Program-made: the position numbers and the translations under genes
DNA from: Nitrospina sp.
Lineage (GTDB): Bacteria > Nitrospinota > Nitrospinia > Nitrospinales > Nitrospinaceae
NCBI GenBank assembly: GCA_020430445.1
Contig: JAGQJZ010000016.1
Span: 1 to 41,069, forward strand
DNA length: 41,069 nucleotides
Direction: 5' to 3'
The notes under the pieces: model-generated
Told to the model about the DNA's origin: nothing
Databases searched by the model: none
Seen by the model: only the letters and a program-made list of their open reading frames with translations
Shown here: positions 1-8,637 of the stretch, piece by piece
Numbering within the stretch: position 1 is the stretch's first letter
Layout of the letters: each line of letters begins with the position of its first letter

Positions 1-23
1 AAATCAAAAAGGTTCAAAAAAAA

Positions 24-51
24 ACCGGAAGGCCCCGAGGGACCTTCCGGT
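24..51 (-). terminator. Intrinsic terminator, probably bidirectional
   Basis: A 9-bp stem (24-32 pairing with 43-51) is followed on the minus strand by a long U-tract (A-run at 16-24) and on the plus strand by a T-run from 54. It sits 20 bp past the stop codon of the minus-strand gene at 71-556, so it most likely ends that transcript. Confidence 0.8.
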
Positions 52-70
52 GATTTTTTTGAGACCGTTT

Positions 71-556
71 TTAACGCTCAACTTCTCTTTTTTCGCCCTG
101 GGTACCGAAGATACCGCGCTCGGTGCCTTCAGGAAGGCCCAGACCCGGCTCGATGTAGGTGCCCGGCTGTACGTGATCCAGATGATACTCGCTCTGGTAG
201 GTCTTACCGGAGCCGGCATCGATCTTCCAGTCATGGCGGTCTGCGCGCTGGCGCTGACAGTTCACGATGACGTTTCCAGGACCGTTGTTCTTGAAGGTGG
301 TCTTGATAGCGATCGCATTGGATTCCCAACCGCCGGGAACCAGATCAACCTTGTAAACCTTGCCCCAGTTGTAGGCGTGCGGTCCGATATCAAATTCCAG
401 GTTGGTGTCCTGAGACTCACTGGAGTTGTAAGCAATCCAGCCAGCCATTACACATTCGGAGCTTTCACCAGGTCCCAGCGTGGTTTCATTAGCACTGGCA
501 GAACCAGCAAACCCGATAAACGCCAGAGCAGTCAACAGACTAAAAATCCTTTTCAT
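71..556 (-). CDS. Secreted protein of unknown function
   Basis: This 161-aa protein starts with a classic Sec signal peptide (MKRIF, a hydrophobic stretch, then a SASA-N cleavage site near residue 23), so it is probably periplasmic or outside the cell. The mature part is polar, with three or four scattered aromatic strands and two cysteines (around residues 35 and 100) that could form a disulfide. I do not recognise the family. The ATG is preceded by a strong GGGGGAG ribosome-binding site. It appears to be a single-gene transcript, with a terminator directly downstream and an AT-rich upstream region. Confidence 0.75.
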   Translation of the reverse strand: MKRIFSLLTALAFIGFAGSASANETTLGPGESSECVMAGWIAYNSSESQDTNLEFDIGPHAYNWGKVYKVDLVPGGWESNAIAIKTTFKNNGPGNVIVNCQRQRADRHDWKIDAGSGKTYQSEYHLDHVQPGTYIEPGLGLPEGTERGIFGTQGEKREVER

Positions 557-837
557 TGTGCTCCCCCTTTCAAGTTATAAAAAGCAACCGTACCGTATAA
601 AGAAGTTCTCGAAAACTGAACTTTGATTCCGCTTTTATCCCACCTTGTCCCGGTTCAAACAATAATACGGGATTCCAAGCGCCCGTGCAATACGCACGAA
701 AGCACTTTTCAAGGTTTTCGAGAAAATATCAAAACCCCGGTATGAAGTCAAGGTTTTAATTCCAAATCCAGGGAGGCTAATAACACCATATTTTAGAAGG
801 GGTTCCAAGTGCCGCAAACGCTCCTTGCGGAGGCGGT
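557..837. other. AT-rich intergenic region with inverted repeat
   Basis: These 281 bases separate two minus-strand genes. The part near 557-625 should hold the promoter of the secreted-protein gene. A 6-bp inverted repeat, AAGTTC at 603-608 and GAACTT at 618-623, has a 9-nt spacer and could be an operator. A TATACG-like -10 on the minus strand lies near 590-596. No convincing gene is seen in 635-837. Confidence 0.4.
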
Positions 838-1233
838 TCAAACCCGGAACTTCAGCGATGTCAGGCTCATGAGGTTGGGTGAGTTGCGTAGGACTTTTTC
901 CCCTTCTTCCGAAAGGTCGTTGACCACAAGCTGAAGGGCCCGGAGATTCTCCAGGGTTGTCGAATTGGCCAGGTACTCTGCCCCAACATCGGTGATCCGG
1001 TTGGACTTCAGATTGAGCTGGCGGAGATTGCAGAACACGGGCGATTCGGCGATGGCCTTGACCCCCTCGTCGCCGATGTCGTTCTGCGACAGGTCAAGCG
1101 CCCGCAACCCGGACAATTCCTCACGCGTGGCCAACTCCTTCGCCCCGATCTCCCGGATGAACTTTGCCTTGAGGTTCAGTATCTGTCCGTCCTTGCTCAA
1201 ATTGTCCCGGATCAACCTGTCAATATCCGCCAT
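838..1233 (-). CDS. Leucine-rich-repeat protein
   Basis: This 131-aa protein contains about three to four leucine-rich repeats of the ribonuclease-inhibitor type (residues ~40-130; units of the form LRALDLSQNDIGDEGVKAI, then LRQLNLKSNRITDVGAEYL). Such repeats form a curved protein-binding surface; no enzymatic domain is present. No signal peptide is seen, so it is probably cytoplasmic. An AGGAAG ribosome-binding site precedes the ATG. It lies 120 bp downstream of the TPR gene in the same direction and may be the last gene of that operon. The partner it binds cannot be inferred. Confidence 0.75.
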   Translation of the reverse strand: MADIDRLIRDNLSKDGQILNLKAKFIREIGAKELATREELSGLRALDLSQNDIGDEGVKAIAESPVFCNLRQLNLKSNRITDVGAEYLANSTTLENLRALQLVVNDLSEEGEKVLRNSPNLMSLTSLKFRV

Positions 1234-1353
1234 AACTTCCTGTTCCTCTTGTTGGTTTTCGAGCCCTCTAAAATCACCCCTGCCGCGAGTGGCCGGAAAA
1301 ATACCGGATGATCAGAGAGCCTCTTAAAAAAGTTTCGCCGTCCCCCGGACGTT

Positions 1354-2190
1354 TCAGCCTTCCCCCTCGATCATCTTGGCTTCGAACCCGTATTCGTCGT
1401 AGATCGTCCAGCCTTCGGCAATCATTTTTTTGGCGTAGTTGATCATGAGTCCGGCCTGGGCGTGGTTGGGGTCTATATTCTGGGATTTTTTCAAAAGCTT
1501 GATCGCCTGCTTGACGTCTTCTTTCTCCGCGCCATAATTCGTGATCTGCCGCGCCTTGTCGATCAGATCCGAAGCCCACTTGTAATAGACGTTCGCCATC
1601 TGTCCGGGAGCCTCGCGCGAAATATATTCGACGAGGTCATCGTCGGCCTTGAGCCGGTCCAGCCACTCCAGGGCGGACTCGAAATGCCCAAGCGGATTTT
1701 CGTAATCGGAATCGTTGACTTCGGTGATCTGGCCTCCGGGCTTGTGGGCCGAATGCAGACCGACGGAACTCTTGACGACGACCGACTGGATACCGGACAG
1801 CAGTTCGTGGTAGTACAGGTTACCCATCCCGAAATGGATGATGGCGTGGAAATCCTTCTCTTTGTCCAGCGACAGGGCCAGTTGATATTCTTCCAGGGCT
1901 TCCTGGGTCTCGCCCAGTTCCTCAAGGGCCTCGCCGAGGTTGTAATGATGCACCGGGTTGTCCGGTTCTTCCTCGATCTGGGCTTCGAATTCCGCGATCT
2001 GCGCTTCCAGGTCGAACTCGGATTCTTCCCCACCCTCTTTTTGCGCCCGCTCCAGCGGGTCGTCTTCCCGCTCCTGGAAATTCTTGCTGACGCCCTCTTC
2101 TTCCGGCGAACCTTCGAGACCGGACTCCCCGTCTTCGGGCTCAGGCACGGGCGTCTCGTCGGAGGTTTCCTCGCGGGGATCGTCACTCAT
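1354..2190 (-). CDS. Acidic TPR-repeat protein
   Basis: This 278-aa cytoplasmic protein has a very acidic, proline-containing N-terminal ~65 residues that are probably disordered. TPR-type helical repeats follow: one clear unit at ~78-111 with the NPVHHYNLGEALEELG pattern, then degenerate units, and a last one at ~225-255 (KKSQNIDPNHAQAGL). TPRs scaffold protein-protein contacts. Its start overlaps the end of the DUF1566 gene by 8 bp (2183-2190), which suggests translational coupling. The central segment around residues 130-160 does not fit TPR well and may be an insertion. The family is clear but the function is not. Confidence 0.8.
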   Translation of the reverse strand: MSDDPREETSDETPVPEPEDGESGLEGSPEEEGVSKNFQEREDDPLERAQKEGGEESEFDLEAQIAEFEAQIEEEPDNPVHHYNLGEALEELGETQEALEEYQLALSLDKEKDFHAIIHFGMGNLYYHELLSGIQSVVVKSSVGLHSAHKPGGQITEVNDSDYENPLGHFESALEWLDRLKADDDLVEYISREAPGQMANVYYKWASDLIDKARQITNYGAEKEDVKQAIKLLKKSQNIDPNHAQAGLMINYAKKMIAEGWTIYDEYGFEAKMIEGEG

Positions 2191-2866
2191 GGCGGGTTTC
2201 CTGGCTCATTTTCAGCGCGTCTCCCAGCTCGGCCTTCAACGCCTGGGCTTTTTGTTTTTCTTCATCGGTGAGGCCGCGCACGGGGCGGACCGCGGTGAGG
2301 GATTTCTGGATGCCGCCCTTGCTGCTGATATAAGGACGCCCGCGGATGTAGTTGAACCCCCAGGCCATCTCCTCCCGGTATTCCTCCGATGTCCAGTAGC
2401 AGCAATGGCTGTGCCCGAAAATCGGATCGAGGTGGACTTCGTTTTTGGTCCAGTAATAGTTCCAGGGGATCGACGAGTTTTCGTCGTAAAGGCTGGCCAG
2501 TTCCTTTTTGTTGGGAAGCCGCCAGTTGGAAGCGCCGCCGAATTTTTCCTCGTTGAGTTTCCGGATGTAGGTCTGGGCGTCGTTCCAGTTGACCCAGTCC
2601 TTCGTCCGTTGATAGGAGTCCTCCCGGGTCCACACCAGGTCTTCCACGACGTCCAGAACGCTGCCGTCGCCGTTGTCCTTGTAGCGTGGATTGGTGGAAG
2701 GCGGCAGTTCCGCCTTCGGCTGGGTCATGGTGAGGATCTGTCCGTCGAAACCGGGATCGAACTGGTTGTCCTGGTCCTCGGCGAAAGCGGGCAACGCCGC
2801 CAGCCCCCAACAGGCGATGGCGGTCAACAGAAGACGCTTGATTTTTCCAGGCAGAATTTCCGGCAT
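2183..2866 (-). CDS. Exported DUF1566 (Lcl C-terminal-type) protein
   Basis: This 227-aa protein has a signal peptide (hydrophobic stretch ~12-27, cleavage near AFA-ED at 29). The DUF1566 signature follows: a variable-lectin-like fold with a DNGDGSVLD segment, a W-DA-Y--KLN helix, the conserved NWRLPN-KEL motif near residues 122-132, YWTSEEY, and a terminal AVRPVRG. Members are often surface or periplasmic binding modules; a ligand cannot be named. A 40-residue charged helix follows the domain. It overlaps the TPR gene downstream by 8 bp and follows the NHL gene by 60 bp, which supports an operon. Confidence 0.8.
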   Translation of the reverse strand: MPEILPGKIKRLLLTAIACWGLAALPAFAEDQDNQFDPGFDGQILTMTQPKAELPPSTNPRYKDNGDGSVLDVVEDLVWTREDSYQRTKDWVNWNDAQTYIRKLNEEKFGGASNWRLPNKKELASLYDENSSIPWNYYWTKNEVHLDPIFGHSHCCYWTSEEYREEMAWGFNYIRGRPYISSKGGIQKSLTAVRPVRGLTDEEKQKAQALKAELGDALKMSQETRHE

Positions 2867-2926
2867 TTTAAAAACGCAAGGAATGAGTTGGTGTCATTAT
2901 ACCAAACCCCGCCGCCGCATCAGGGA

Positions 2927-3946
2927 TCAATCTTCTTCCTGGGGCGCCCAGTCCGGCTCCCAGGAAAGGCAGATGCCCACCGGGTTGTGAAACTGCATCG
3001 GCTCGGGACCGATGGTTCCCCACTTCTTGCAGAAGTTCAGCTCCGGATCGAATTTCTGCACGCGATGGTTGAGCGTGTCGACGATAAAAACGAATCCATA
3101 AGGGTCTTCGACGATGCCCATGGGACAGTTGAACTGGCCGTCCCGCTTGCCGAATTCGCCAAGAACGGAAACAAAGTATCCCTCGCGGTCGAATTGCTGG
3201 ATCCGGTTCTGGCTTTTCTCGGCAACGAGGAGCGTGCCGTCCCGCCGCGCCGCCAGATCGCGCGGAAAATTGAAACGCGATTCTTCGGTTCCGTACTCGC
3301 CGAACTTGCTTAAAAACTGGCCTTCCTCGTTGAAAATCTGCACGCGCTGGTTGTCCCGGTCGGCCACGTAAATATTGCCTTCCTCATCCAGCGACAACCC
3401 GGAGGGGAACTTCATGAAACCGTCGAAATTGCCGGCGAAGCCGAACCCCATCAGGAAATCGCCGTCATTGTCGTAACGCTTGATGCAGTGGTTGGCCGTG
3501 TCCGCCACCAGAATGGTGCCCGTGGGTTCGGCGACGATCGACTCCGGCCAGTAAAACTTGTCCTGTCCGTATCCTTCCTTGCCGAACTCCAGGATGAAAT
3601 CGCCGTCGGGATCGAACTTCTGCACGCGGTGACACCCCGTGTCGGCCACCCAGATGTTGTTTTCCATATCGACGGCCACGCCGAACGGCCCCTTGAACCG
3701 CCCCGCTTCATAAGGGGCCCGCGTTCCCGCCGAACGGCCGAACTCCATCAGGAACTTGCCGTTGCCGTCGAACTTCTGGATCCGGTCATTGCCGGAATCG
3801 GCCACCCAGACGTAAAGCCGGGAGTGGTCCACATCCATCCAGGCCGGACGTTCCTCGGGAAGCACACCGTCCTGCCCGTCGACCTGGACCAGATCCAGCG
3901 CGGGAGCTTCTTCTTCCTGTGTCGTTTCGGTACTGTCTTCAGCCAT
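2927..3946 (-). CDS. NHL-repeat six-bladed beta-propeller protein
   Basis: This 339-aa protein consists of six NHL repeats, each ending in the pattern (I/V)(Y/W)VAD-(G/T)-N-RVQ-(F/Y)D: for example WVADSGNDRIQKFD, WVADTGCHRVQKFD and YVADRDNQRVQIFN. This is the number needed for a closed six-bladed propeller. There is no signal peptide and the N-terminus is short and acidic, so it may be cytoplasmic. NHL propellers bind proteins, RNA or small ligands; some are lyases, but no catalytic signature is evident. A GGGGAAA ribosome-binding site precedes the ATG. It is probably the first gene of the propeller/DUF1566/TPR/LRR group. Confidence 0.85.
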   Translation of the reverse strand: MAEDSTETTQEEEAPALDLVQVDGQDGVLPEERPAWMDVDHSRLYVWVADSGNDRIQKFDGNGKFLMEFGRSAGTRAPYEAGRFKGPFGVAVDMENNIWVADTGCHRVQKFDPDGDFILEFGKEGYGQDKFYWPESIVAEPTGTILVADTANHCIKRYDNDGDFLMGFGFAGNFDGFMKFPSGLSLDEEGNIYVADRDNQRVQIFNEEGQFLSKFGEYGTEESRFNFPRDLAARRDGTLLVAEKSQNRIQQFDREGYFVSVLGEFGKRDGQFNCPMGIVEDPYGFVFIVDTLNHRVQKFDPELNFCKKWGTIGPEPMQFHNPVGICLSWEPDWAPQEED

Positions 3947-3978
3947 GATTTCCCCGAATGCCCGGAGGTTCTCCCGGC

Positions 3979-4015
3979 AAAAAAAACTGCGGAAGGCCGC
4001 GGGGGCGCTTCCGCA
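3979..4015 (-). terminator. Intrinsic terminator of the 4085-4702 gene
   Basis: An 8-bp stem, TGCGGAAG (3988-3995) with CTTCCGCA (4008-4015), is followed on the minus strand by a U-run (A-tract 3979-3986). It lies 70 bp after the stop of the upstream gene and separates it from the NHL operon. Confidence 0.8.
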
Positions 4016-4084
4016 ATGGTATGGGGGCGATGGCCGCCGGCACGGCCCGTTGCCGCGGGGCGGCCCGGCGTCCTGTATGCCCGA

Positions 4085-4702
4085 TCAGTTGACCGCGAAT
4101 CCCTTCACGTCGAGATTCTGGTATTCGAAGTCGCAGGCCTGTTGAAACTCGTTCAGGCGCTCGTTCCAGCTGTTCTTGAAATTGTCCAGGTTTTCCATTT
4201 TCGGCTTTTTCTTCATCAGGCCGACTTCCTTGTACAACGGCTTCACCATGTTCTTGTTCACTTCCTGAAGCACGTTGCGCAGGCGGATGATGCAATCCTT
4301 CGTCACCGCTTCGCGGGTCACGCCGTCCACCTTTTCGAGCAGGCGGAGGAACCCCTGGATCGTGGCCAGATGCTTCATGTAGGCGTCGGCCAGCTTGTGG
4401 TTGTATTTCAGACCACAGTCGATGTAACTGGGCATGAGGAACATGCCGATGTGGTGGTCGAACTGAACGCAGAGCAAAATCAGCTTCTGCAGGTAGTCGA
4501 CCTCACGCAGATCCTCTTCCTCTTCCTCGCCTTCGGCGAGTTCCTGCGCTGCCTTTTCCTTTTCGGCCTGGAGTTCGGCCTTTATTTTCTCAAGTTCGGA
4601 AAGGTCCGCAAGCGGGTCTTCGGAGCGCGCGTTTTGGTCCTTTTCTTCGCCTTCTTCTCCTGTTGCCTGTGCCGGATCCTGGTTGTTTTCTTCTTCACTC
4701 AA
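4085..4702 (-). CDS. Hypothetical acidic, helical protein
   Basis: I assign a TTG start at 4702 because AGGAG lies 8 nt upstream; the upstream in-frame start at 4741 has no such site. The 205-aa product has an acidic, glutamate-rich N-terminal ~60 residues likely to form a coiled coil (SELEKIKAELQAEKEKA). A helical C-terminal domain rich in leucine and methionine follows, with an LVQFDHHIGM-like stretch, several histidines and cysteines. I do not recognise the family and no membrane segment is seen. A dedicated terminator suggests a single-gene unit. Confidence 0.65.
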   Translation of the reverse strand: MSEEENNQDPAQATGEEGEEKDQNARSEDPLADLSELEKIKAELQAEKEKAAQELAEGEEEEEDLREVDYLQKLILLCVQFDHHIGMFLMPSYIDCGLKYNHKLADAYMKHLATIQGFLRLLEKVDGVTREAVTKDCIIRLRNVLQEVNKNMVKPLYKEVGLMKKKPKMENLDNFKNSWNERLNEFQQACDFEYQNLDVKGFAVN

Positions 4703-4867
4703 GGCTCTGTCTCCTGAAATTTCGAATGCGCCAGACCGCAAAGCCCCATTTTAAAAGGCTTAATCAGTAATTTGGCAGAATTCGGGATTATATCCCGCTG
4801 GGATTCGGGGTGTCAAGCCCATTACCGGCCCGGCGGCTCATGAAATGAACCGGCTTTTCGCGCCGCC

Positions 4868-5467
4868 TCAAAGCCAGGGCGGGGTGACTCCCCGGACGGA
4901 AACGGTGGTCCCCGGGTTTTCCCTCTGGATCACTCCGGACAGATCGGCCACCGTGCAAATCTGCAGTGTGTTGTTGTTATTGGGCTGAGACCACAGGCTG
5001 GCCACCTTGAGGCCTTCCATGCACATGGCGTAATGGATCACATGGTCGTAATTGCTCCGGTAAAACAGGACCACGTCGCCGGGCTTGCTGGCGCCCTTGC
5101 TGGTGCTGACCCGGTAAAAAGCCTCGGCCCCCATGTGCGACGCTTCGGCATACGGCACCTTGTCCGGGCCGGTTCCGCCCAGGGGGAAGGTCGCCAGCGC
5201 GCACTGGTTGTACCGGTCCAGCATGCTTTGCTTGGCCACCCCGGCCTGATACGCGATGTACAGCGGGGCCAGCCAGCACACCATCGCCTTGGTCTTGTAC
5301 ACCGTCTCCCCGCCCCGGGTCCAGGCGTCGATGCCCCCGGCCGCCGCCCAGTTCAGGCTCCCCTCCATCTCAATGGCCTTGAGGAGGACCTGGGTCACCT
5401 TGGCTCCGAGCTTGGGTGTTTTGATTTTTTTGACCCAGTTTTCTTTTTCTATTTTGTTCAGGGGCAT
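4868..5467 (-). CDS. Candidate NlpC/CHAP-like Cys/His protein
   Basis: This 199-aa protein has no signal peptide. The order of features resembles papain-like NlpC/P60 or CHAP amidases: a cysteine in a hydrophobic helix (C64, VCWLAPLYIAY), then a KPGDVVLFYR strand at ~128-137, then DHVIHYAMCM with H142 and H145. In those families the GD-v-F strand precedes the catalytic histidine. No experimentally known relative is recognised, so the assignment is structural inference only. It starts with a lysine-rich N-terminus. It could equally be a non-catalytic protein of that fold. It is transcribed away from the radical SAM gene. Confidence 0.5.
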   Translation of the reverse strand: MPLNKIEKENWVKKIKTPKLGAKVTQVLLKAIEMEGSLNWAAAGGIDAWTRGGETVYKTKAMVCWLAPLYIAYQAGVAKQSMLDRYNQCALATFPLGGTGPDKVPYAEASHMGAEAFYRVSTSKGASKPGDVVLFYRSNYDHVIHYAMCMEGLKVASLWSQPNNNNTLQICTVADLSGVIQRENPGTTVSVRGVTPPWL

Positions 5468-5705
5468 GGTCTCCGTTCCCGATCAGGTCAACGTTGAGTA
5501 TTCAATGCGGTTTCCCGCAGGCACGGAAGTATACCACCAAAGGCTTGCGGAACCTGCCGGTTCCTGCAAATTCCCGCCCCGAAAAGCTGCGAACGTCCCC
5601 CGCGGCCCCTTAAAAAGAAAGGGGGATTTTTCCCGCGTTGCGTTGACAGCGTGTGGCCCCTCAAATAAGATGTTTCTATTCAAAAATTTCCGGCAGAATG
5701 TCCCG
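5468..5705. other. Divergent promoter region
   Basis: These 238 bases lie between the divergent Cys/His protein and radical SAM genes. Apart from the plus-strand promoter near 5643-5671, no RNA gene or repeat is seen. Confidence 0.5.
5643..5671 (+). promoter_or_regulatory. Sigma-70-type promoter of the radical SAM gene
   Basis: A perfect -35 TTGACA (5643-5648) and a -10 TAAGAT (5666-5671) are separated by exactly 17 bp. They lie 35 bp before the chosen ATG at 5706, giving a predicted start near 5678 and a leader of about 28 nt. Confidence 0.8.
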
Positions 5706-7517
5706 ATGAAAACCGCACTGGTCTTTCCACCTCAATGGTTTCCGAGCCAACCGTACCTGGCCCTGCCCACTCTCAAGGGGTACCTGGAAAAACACGGCCA
5801 TGAAACTGACCAGTTCGATTTCAATATCGAAAGCTACGACACCTTTCTCACCCGCTCTTATCTGGAAGAGTGCGTCGGCAAAATCCGGCAGCGGCTGAAC
5901 GCCCCGGCTTACACGGCTGAGGAAAACGAGGTGAAAGGCGTTTACCGCCAGATCCTGGGCGATGGCGAGTTCCTCGAATCGGTGCTGGACGGGGTGGAAG
6001 ACGCCAAGAACGCCCTGCGCGACGAGGAAATGTTTTTCCAGTTTCCGGTCTACAAGCAGGCGTACACCACGTTGAAGATCGCGATGAAACTGGTCTCCTA
6101 CGCCCACTTTCCGAGCCGCATCGATCTCGAATCGTACTTCATGGAAGGCAACCCGGAGGAACATCTGGCGGGCATCCTGCAGGCGACGGACGACCGCGTG
6201 ACCAACCCGTACCGTTCACTTTTCGAAGACCGTTTTTTAAACCGAGCCGACTGGAACCAGTACGGGGTGCTGGGGATTTCCATCATCCACGTCGGGCAGG
6301 TGATCGCCGGCCTGACGCTGGCCAATATCATGCGGGAACGGTTCCCCGGACTGCATATTGTGGTGGGCGGCAGCGTGTTCACCCGGCATCTGGATATCCT
6401 AAAAAGCAAGCAGGTGCTGTTCGAGAAATACTTCCACAGCCTGATCCTGTTCGAGGGGGAGCACCCGCTGGAGAGACTGGTCACCGCGGTCAAGGAAAAC
6501 GCACCGCTCGACGGCGTGCCCAACCTGATCCACCTCAAAGACGGCGAGGTGGTGCAAAACGCCAAGGCGGAATCGCTTCCCTACGACCAGTTGGCGCGGC
6601 CCAATTTTGACCAGCTGCCGCTGAAATCCTATTTCATGCCGTACCCGGTTCTGCCCTATATGGCGAGCCGGGGCTGTTACTGGGGCAAGTGCACATTCTG
6701 CACGCACAGCCATATCTACGATTCATATTACCGCAAGGACAATGAAGAGCGGGTGGCGGAAGATCTCGACTATTACGGCAAACGTCACGGCACGCGCTAT
6801 TTCACCTTCTCGGACGAAGCCATCTCCCCCAACGCTTTCAAGCGCATGTCGCGCGCCATCCTGAAACACAGCGTCGACATGCGGGCGCTCGGCATGCTCA
6901 AGTTCGAGGCCGATTCGGTGGAAACGGAAGACCTGTTCCACGACGTCTACCGGGCGGGGTTCATCATGCTGTTCTTCGGCCTGGAAAGCGCCAACGACCG
7001 CATTCTGGAATTGATCGACAAGGGCTGCGACCAGAAGACGGAAGAGACGGTGCTGGCCAACAGCTCCGCCGCCGGCATCTGGAACCACCTGTACCTGTTT
7101 TTCGGTTTTCCAACGGAAGAACGCGACGAGGCGGAAGACACCATCCGTTTCACCGTCCGCCACAGCGAACTTGGAGACGGCACGATCCACTCCGTCGGCC
7201 AGTCGACCTTCACGCTGGAAAAGGATTCGGCGATCTTCCACAACCCGGACCGGTTTTCCATCGACCGGATCGTGCACGACCCGGAACGCGACATGGCGAT
7301 CATGTTCGACTACGACATCAACCGCGGCATGCCGCGCGAGGAGGTGCACGAAGTCTACGAACGCTTCGATGGCATCATCCAGGACCATTTCCCCTCGCAC
7401 CGCATCTGGAAGTTCCTCTCGCGGGAACACTTCCTGCTGTACCTCGACCGGTTCGGCCGCGACCGCATCCTTGAAATGGCGCGGGACGAATCCCTCACCT
7501 CGGCAATGGGCGTTTAA
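5706..7517 (+). CDS. B12-binding-domain radical SAM enzyme
   Basis: The 603-aa product begins MKTALVFPPQWFPS, the usual opening of a cobalamin-binding Rossmann domain (~1-290, with an unusual helical insertion at ~60-170). The radical SAM barrel follows. The cluster motif is C324-x4-C329-x2-C332 (RGCYWGKCTFCTH), the spacing typical of this B12-dependent group. Later motifs include FGLESANDR and FFGFPTEERDEAE. Members methylate or rearrange unactivated carbons; the substrate is unknown. The ATG at 5706 is chosen because it begins the domain and lies just below a near-consensus promoter. It stands alone, with no RiPP precursor or partner nearby. Confidence 0.88.
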   Translation: MKTALVFPPQWFPSQPYLALPTLKGYLEKHGHETDQFDFNIESYDTFLTRSYLEECVGKIRQRLNAPAYTAEENEVKGVYRQILGDGEFLESVLDGVEDAKNALRDEEMFFQFPVYKQAYTTLKIAMKLVSYAHFPSRIDLESYFMEGNPEEHLAGILQATDDRVTNPYRSLFEDRFLNRADWNQYGVLGISIIHVGQVIAGLTLANIMRERFPGLHIVVGGSVFTRHLDILKSKQVLFEKYFHSLILFEGEHPLERLVTAVKENAPLDGVPNLIHLKDGEVVQNAKAESLPYDQLARPNFDQLPLKSYFMPYPVLPYMASRGCYWGKCTFCTHSHIYDSYYRKDNEERVAEDLDYYGKRHGTRYFTFSDEAISPNAFKRMSRAILKHSVDMRALGMLKFEADSVETEDLFHDVYRAGFIMLFFGLESANDRILELIDKGCDQKTEETVLANSSAAGIWNHLYLFFGFPTEERDEAEDTIRFTVRHSELGDGTIHSVGQSTFTLEKDSAIFHNPDRFSIDRIVHDPERDMAIMFDYDINRGMPREEVHEVYERFDGIIQDHFPSHRIWKFLSREHFLLYLDRFGRDRILEMARDESLTSAMGV

Positions 7518-7717
7518 ACACCGCCACTCGCAGGCCACGGCTTGTTCCCGCCGGGCCAACGCACCGATGGCTTCCGCCCTGCAACATTGGTGCGCCGCCA
7601 ACAAAGGACAGGACAGGCTCTGGCCCCGGGCGCGAGACCCGGATATTTTTCAATCAAACAAAAATGGAAACTTCTGGGAAGGCCGGTTTCAAACGCTGTT
7701 TGCCCGGAAAGCCCGGG

Positions 7718-8317
7718 TCATGAAACCACGCAGCCGTACGAGACGCTTCCCGGAAAGGAGCCGGTGGAAAACGGAAACGGCGGGGCGCACGACACGTTGA
7801 CCGGGCTGGATGCGTTCAAGCTGCAGGTACCCGAGGTGCACATGATGCCCAGGGACTGGTTGCCCTGGGGAACGGCCAGAAAAGTGACCACCTGGATTGC
7901 CGGGGACGCGGGAAGGATTCCGGCAAAACCCAGAATAGCCCCCAGGTTGATGGAAACGGAATTCGCTCCCCCCGTGGAACCGAACGTAATCATTACATTG
8001 GATGTCGCCGTAGGCGTGGTTGCGGGCGTTGTGGTCTCTTCCTCTTCTTCCAGCTGCTTCCTGCGCTCTTCATCTTCCTGAATCTTGATGTCTTCCCGGT
8101 TCTGCTCGTTGGTGTCCTGCAGGTTGCTCTGTTTCAGGTCTTCCTTGCCCTGGAATCCGAAATCCGCATCGAACTGCTGCATCACATCGTCGATATCCTG
8201 GTTGTCCTGCGCCAGAACCACCACCGAACGGGGCTGCAAAAACATCTGACTCAAAACAAAAATACCAAGAAAAACGACTGCAATGCGGACCGACTTCCAC
8301 GGATCAAAGGGTTTCAT
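7718..8317 (-). CDS. Exported or membrane-anchored protein of unknown function
   Basis: The ATG at 8317 has a GAGA site 7 nt upstream and is preferred over a TTG two codons earlier. The 199-aa product has one N-terminal hydrophobic helix (~9-36, signal anchor or signal peptide). A charged, coiled-coil-like segment (~45-90, rich in E, D, Q and K, including EEEEE) and a threonine-rich linker follow. The last ~100 residues are glycine/serine-rich and hydrophobic, with three cysteines near the end, and resemble a secreted beta-sandwich. I do not recognise the family. It diverges from the TPR gene at 8638. Confidence 0.6.
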   Translation of the reverse strand: MKPFDPWKSVRIAVVFLGIFVLSQMFLQPRSVVVLAQDNQDIDDVMQQFDADFGFQGKEDLKQSNLQDTNEQNREDIKIQEDEERRKQLEEEEETTTPATTPTATSNVMITFGSTGGANSVSINLGAILGFAGILPASPAIQVVTFLAVPQGNQSLGIMCTSGTCSLNASSPVNVSCAPPFPFSTGSFPGSVSYGCVVS

Positions 8318-8637
8318 AGACAATCTCTGGGTTCTTTCAGCAAAATTGAAGGTTGGGGAAAAGCGCTAAATCCGGCCAAGGTCAACAAATTCAAAAATAA
8401 ACAACAGGGATATTATAACAGGATTCTGAAATTTTGCATTCTCCCAAACCCGGGAAATCCCGCTCGCCCCGCCCTGCGCATTTTCCGGACCGACGCGGCG
8501 GTGTTCCGGTTTCATCGACCGGGCCATCCCGGCGGGTAAAGGGTTTGACACCCCCCGACCGGATAACATAGAATTTGACATATCAAATGAAATCCCGGGT
8601 TGAGGGCGCAACCCGCTTAATTGGGGAAGGTTATAAA
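8318..8637. other. Divergent intergenic region
   Basis: About 320 bases between divergent genes. It contains the plus-strand promoter at 8545-8574 and an AT-rich part (8380-8420) that may hold the minus-strand promoter. No RNA gene or long repeat was found. Confidence 0.5.
8545..8574 (+). promoter_or_regulatory. Sigma-70-type promoter of the TPR gene
   Basis: TTGACA (8545-8550) and TAGAAT (8569-8574) are separated by 18 bp, about 64 bp upstream of the ATG at 8638. A GGGGAAGG ribosome-binding site lies at 8623-8630. Confidence 0.7.

Noticed and set aside
635..841. 68-codon minus-strand frame starting at TTG over the LRR stop
   Set aside because: It has no ribosome-binding site of note, an AT-rich low-complexity composition and no recognisable domain; the overlap with the LRR stop is probably chance.
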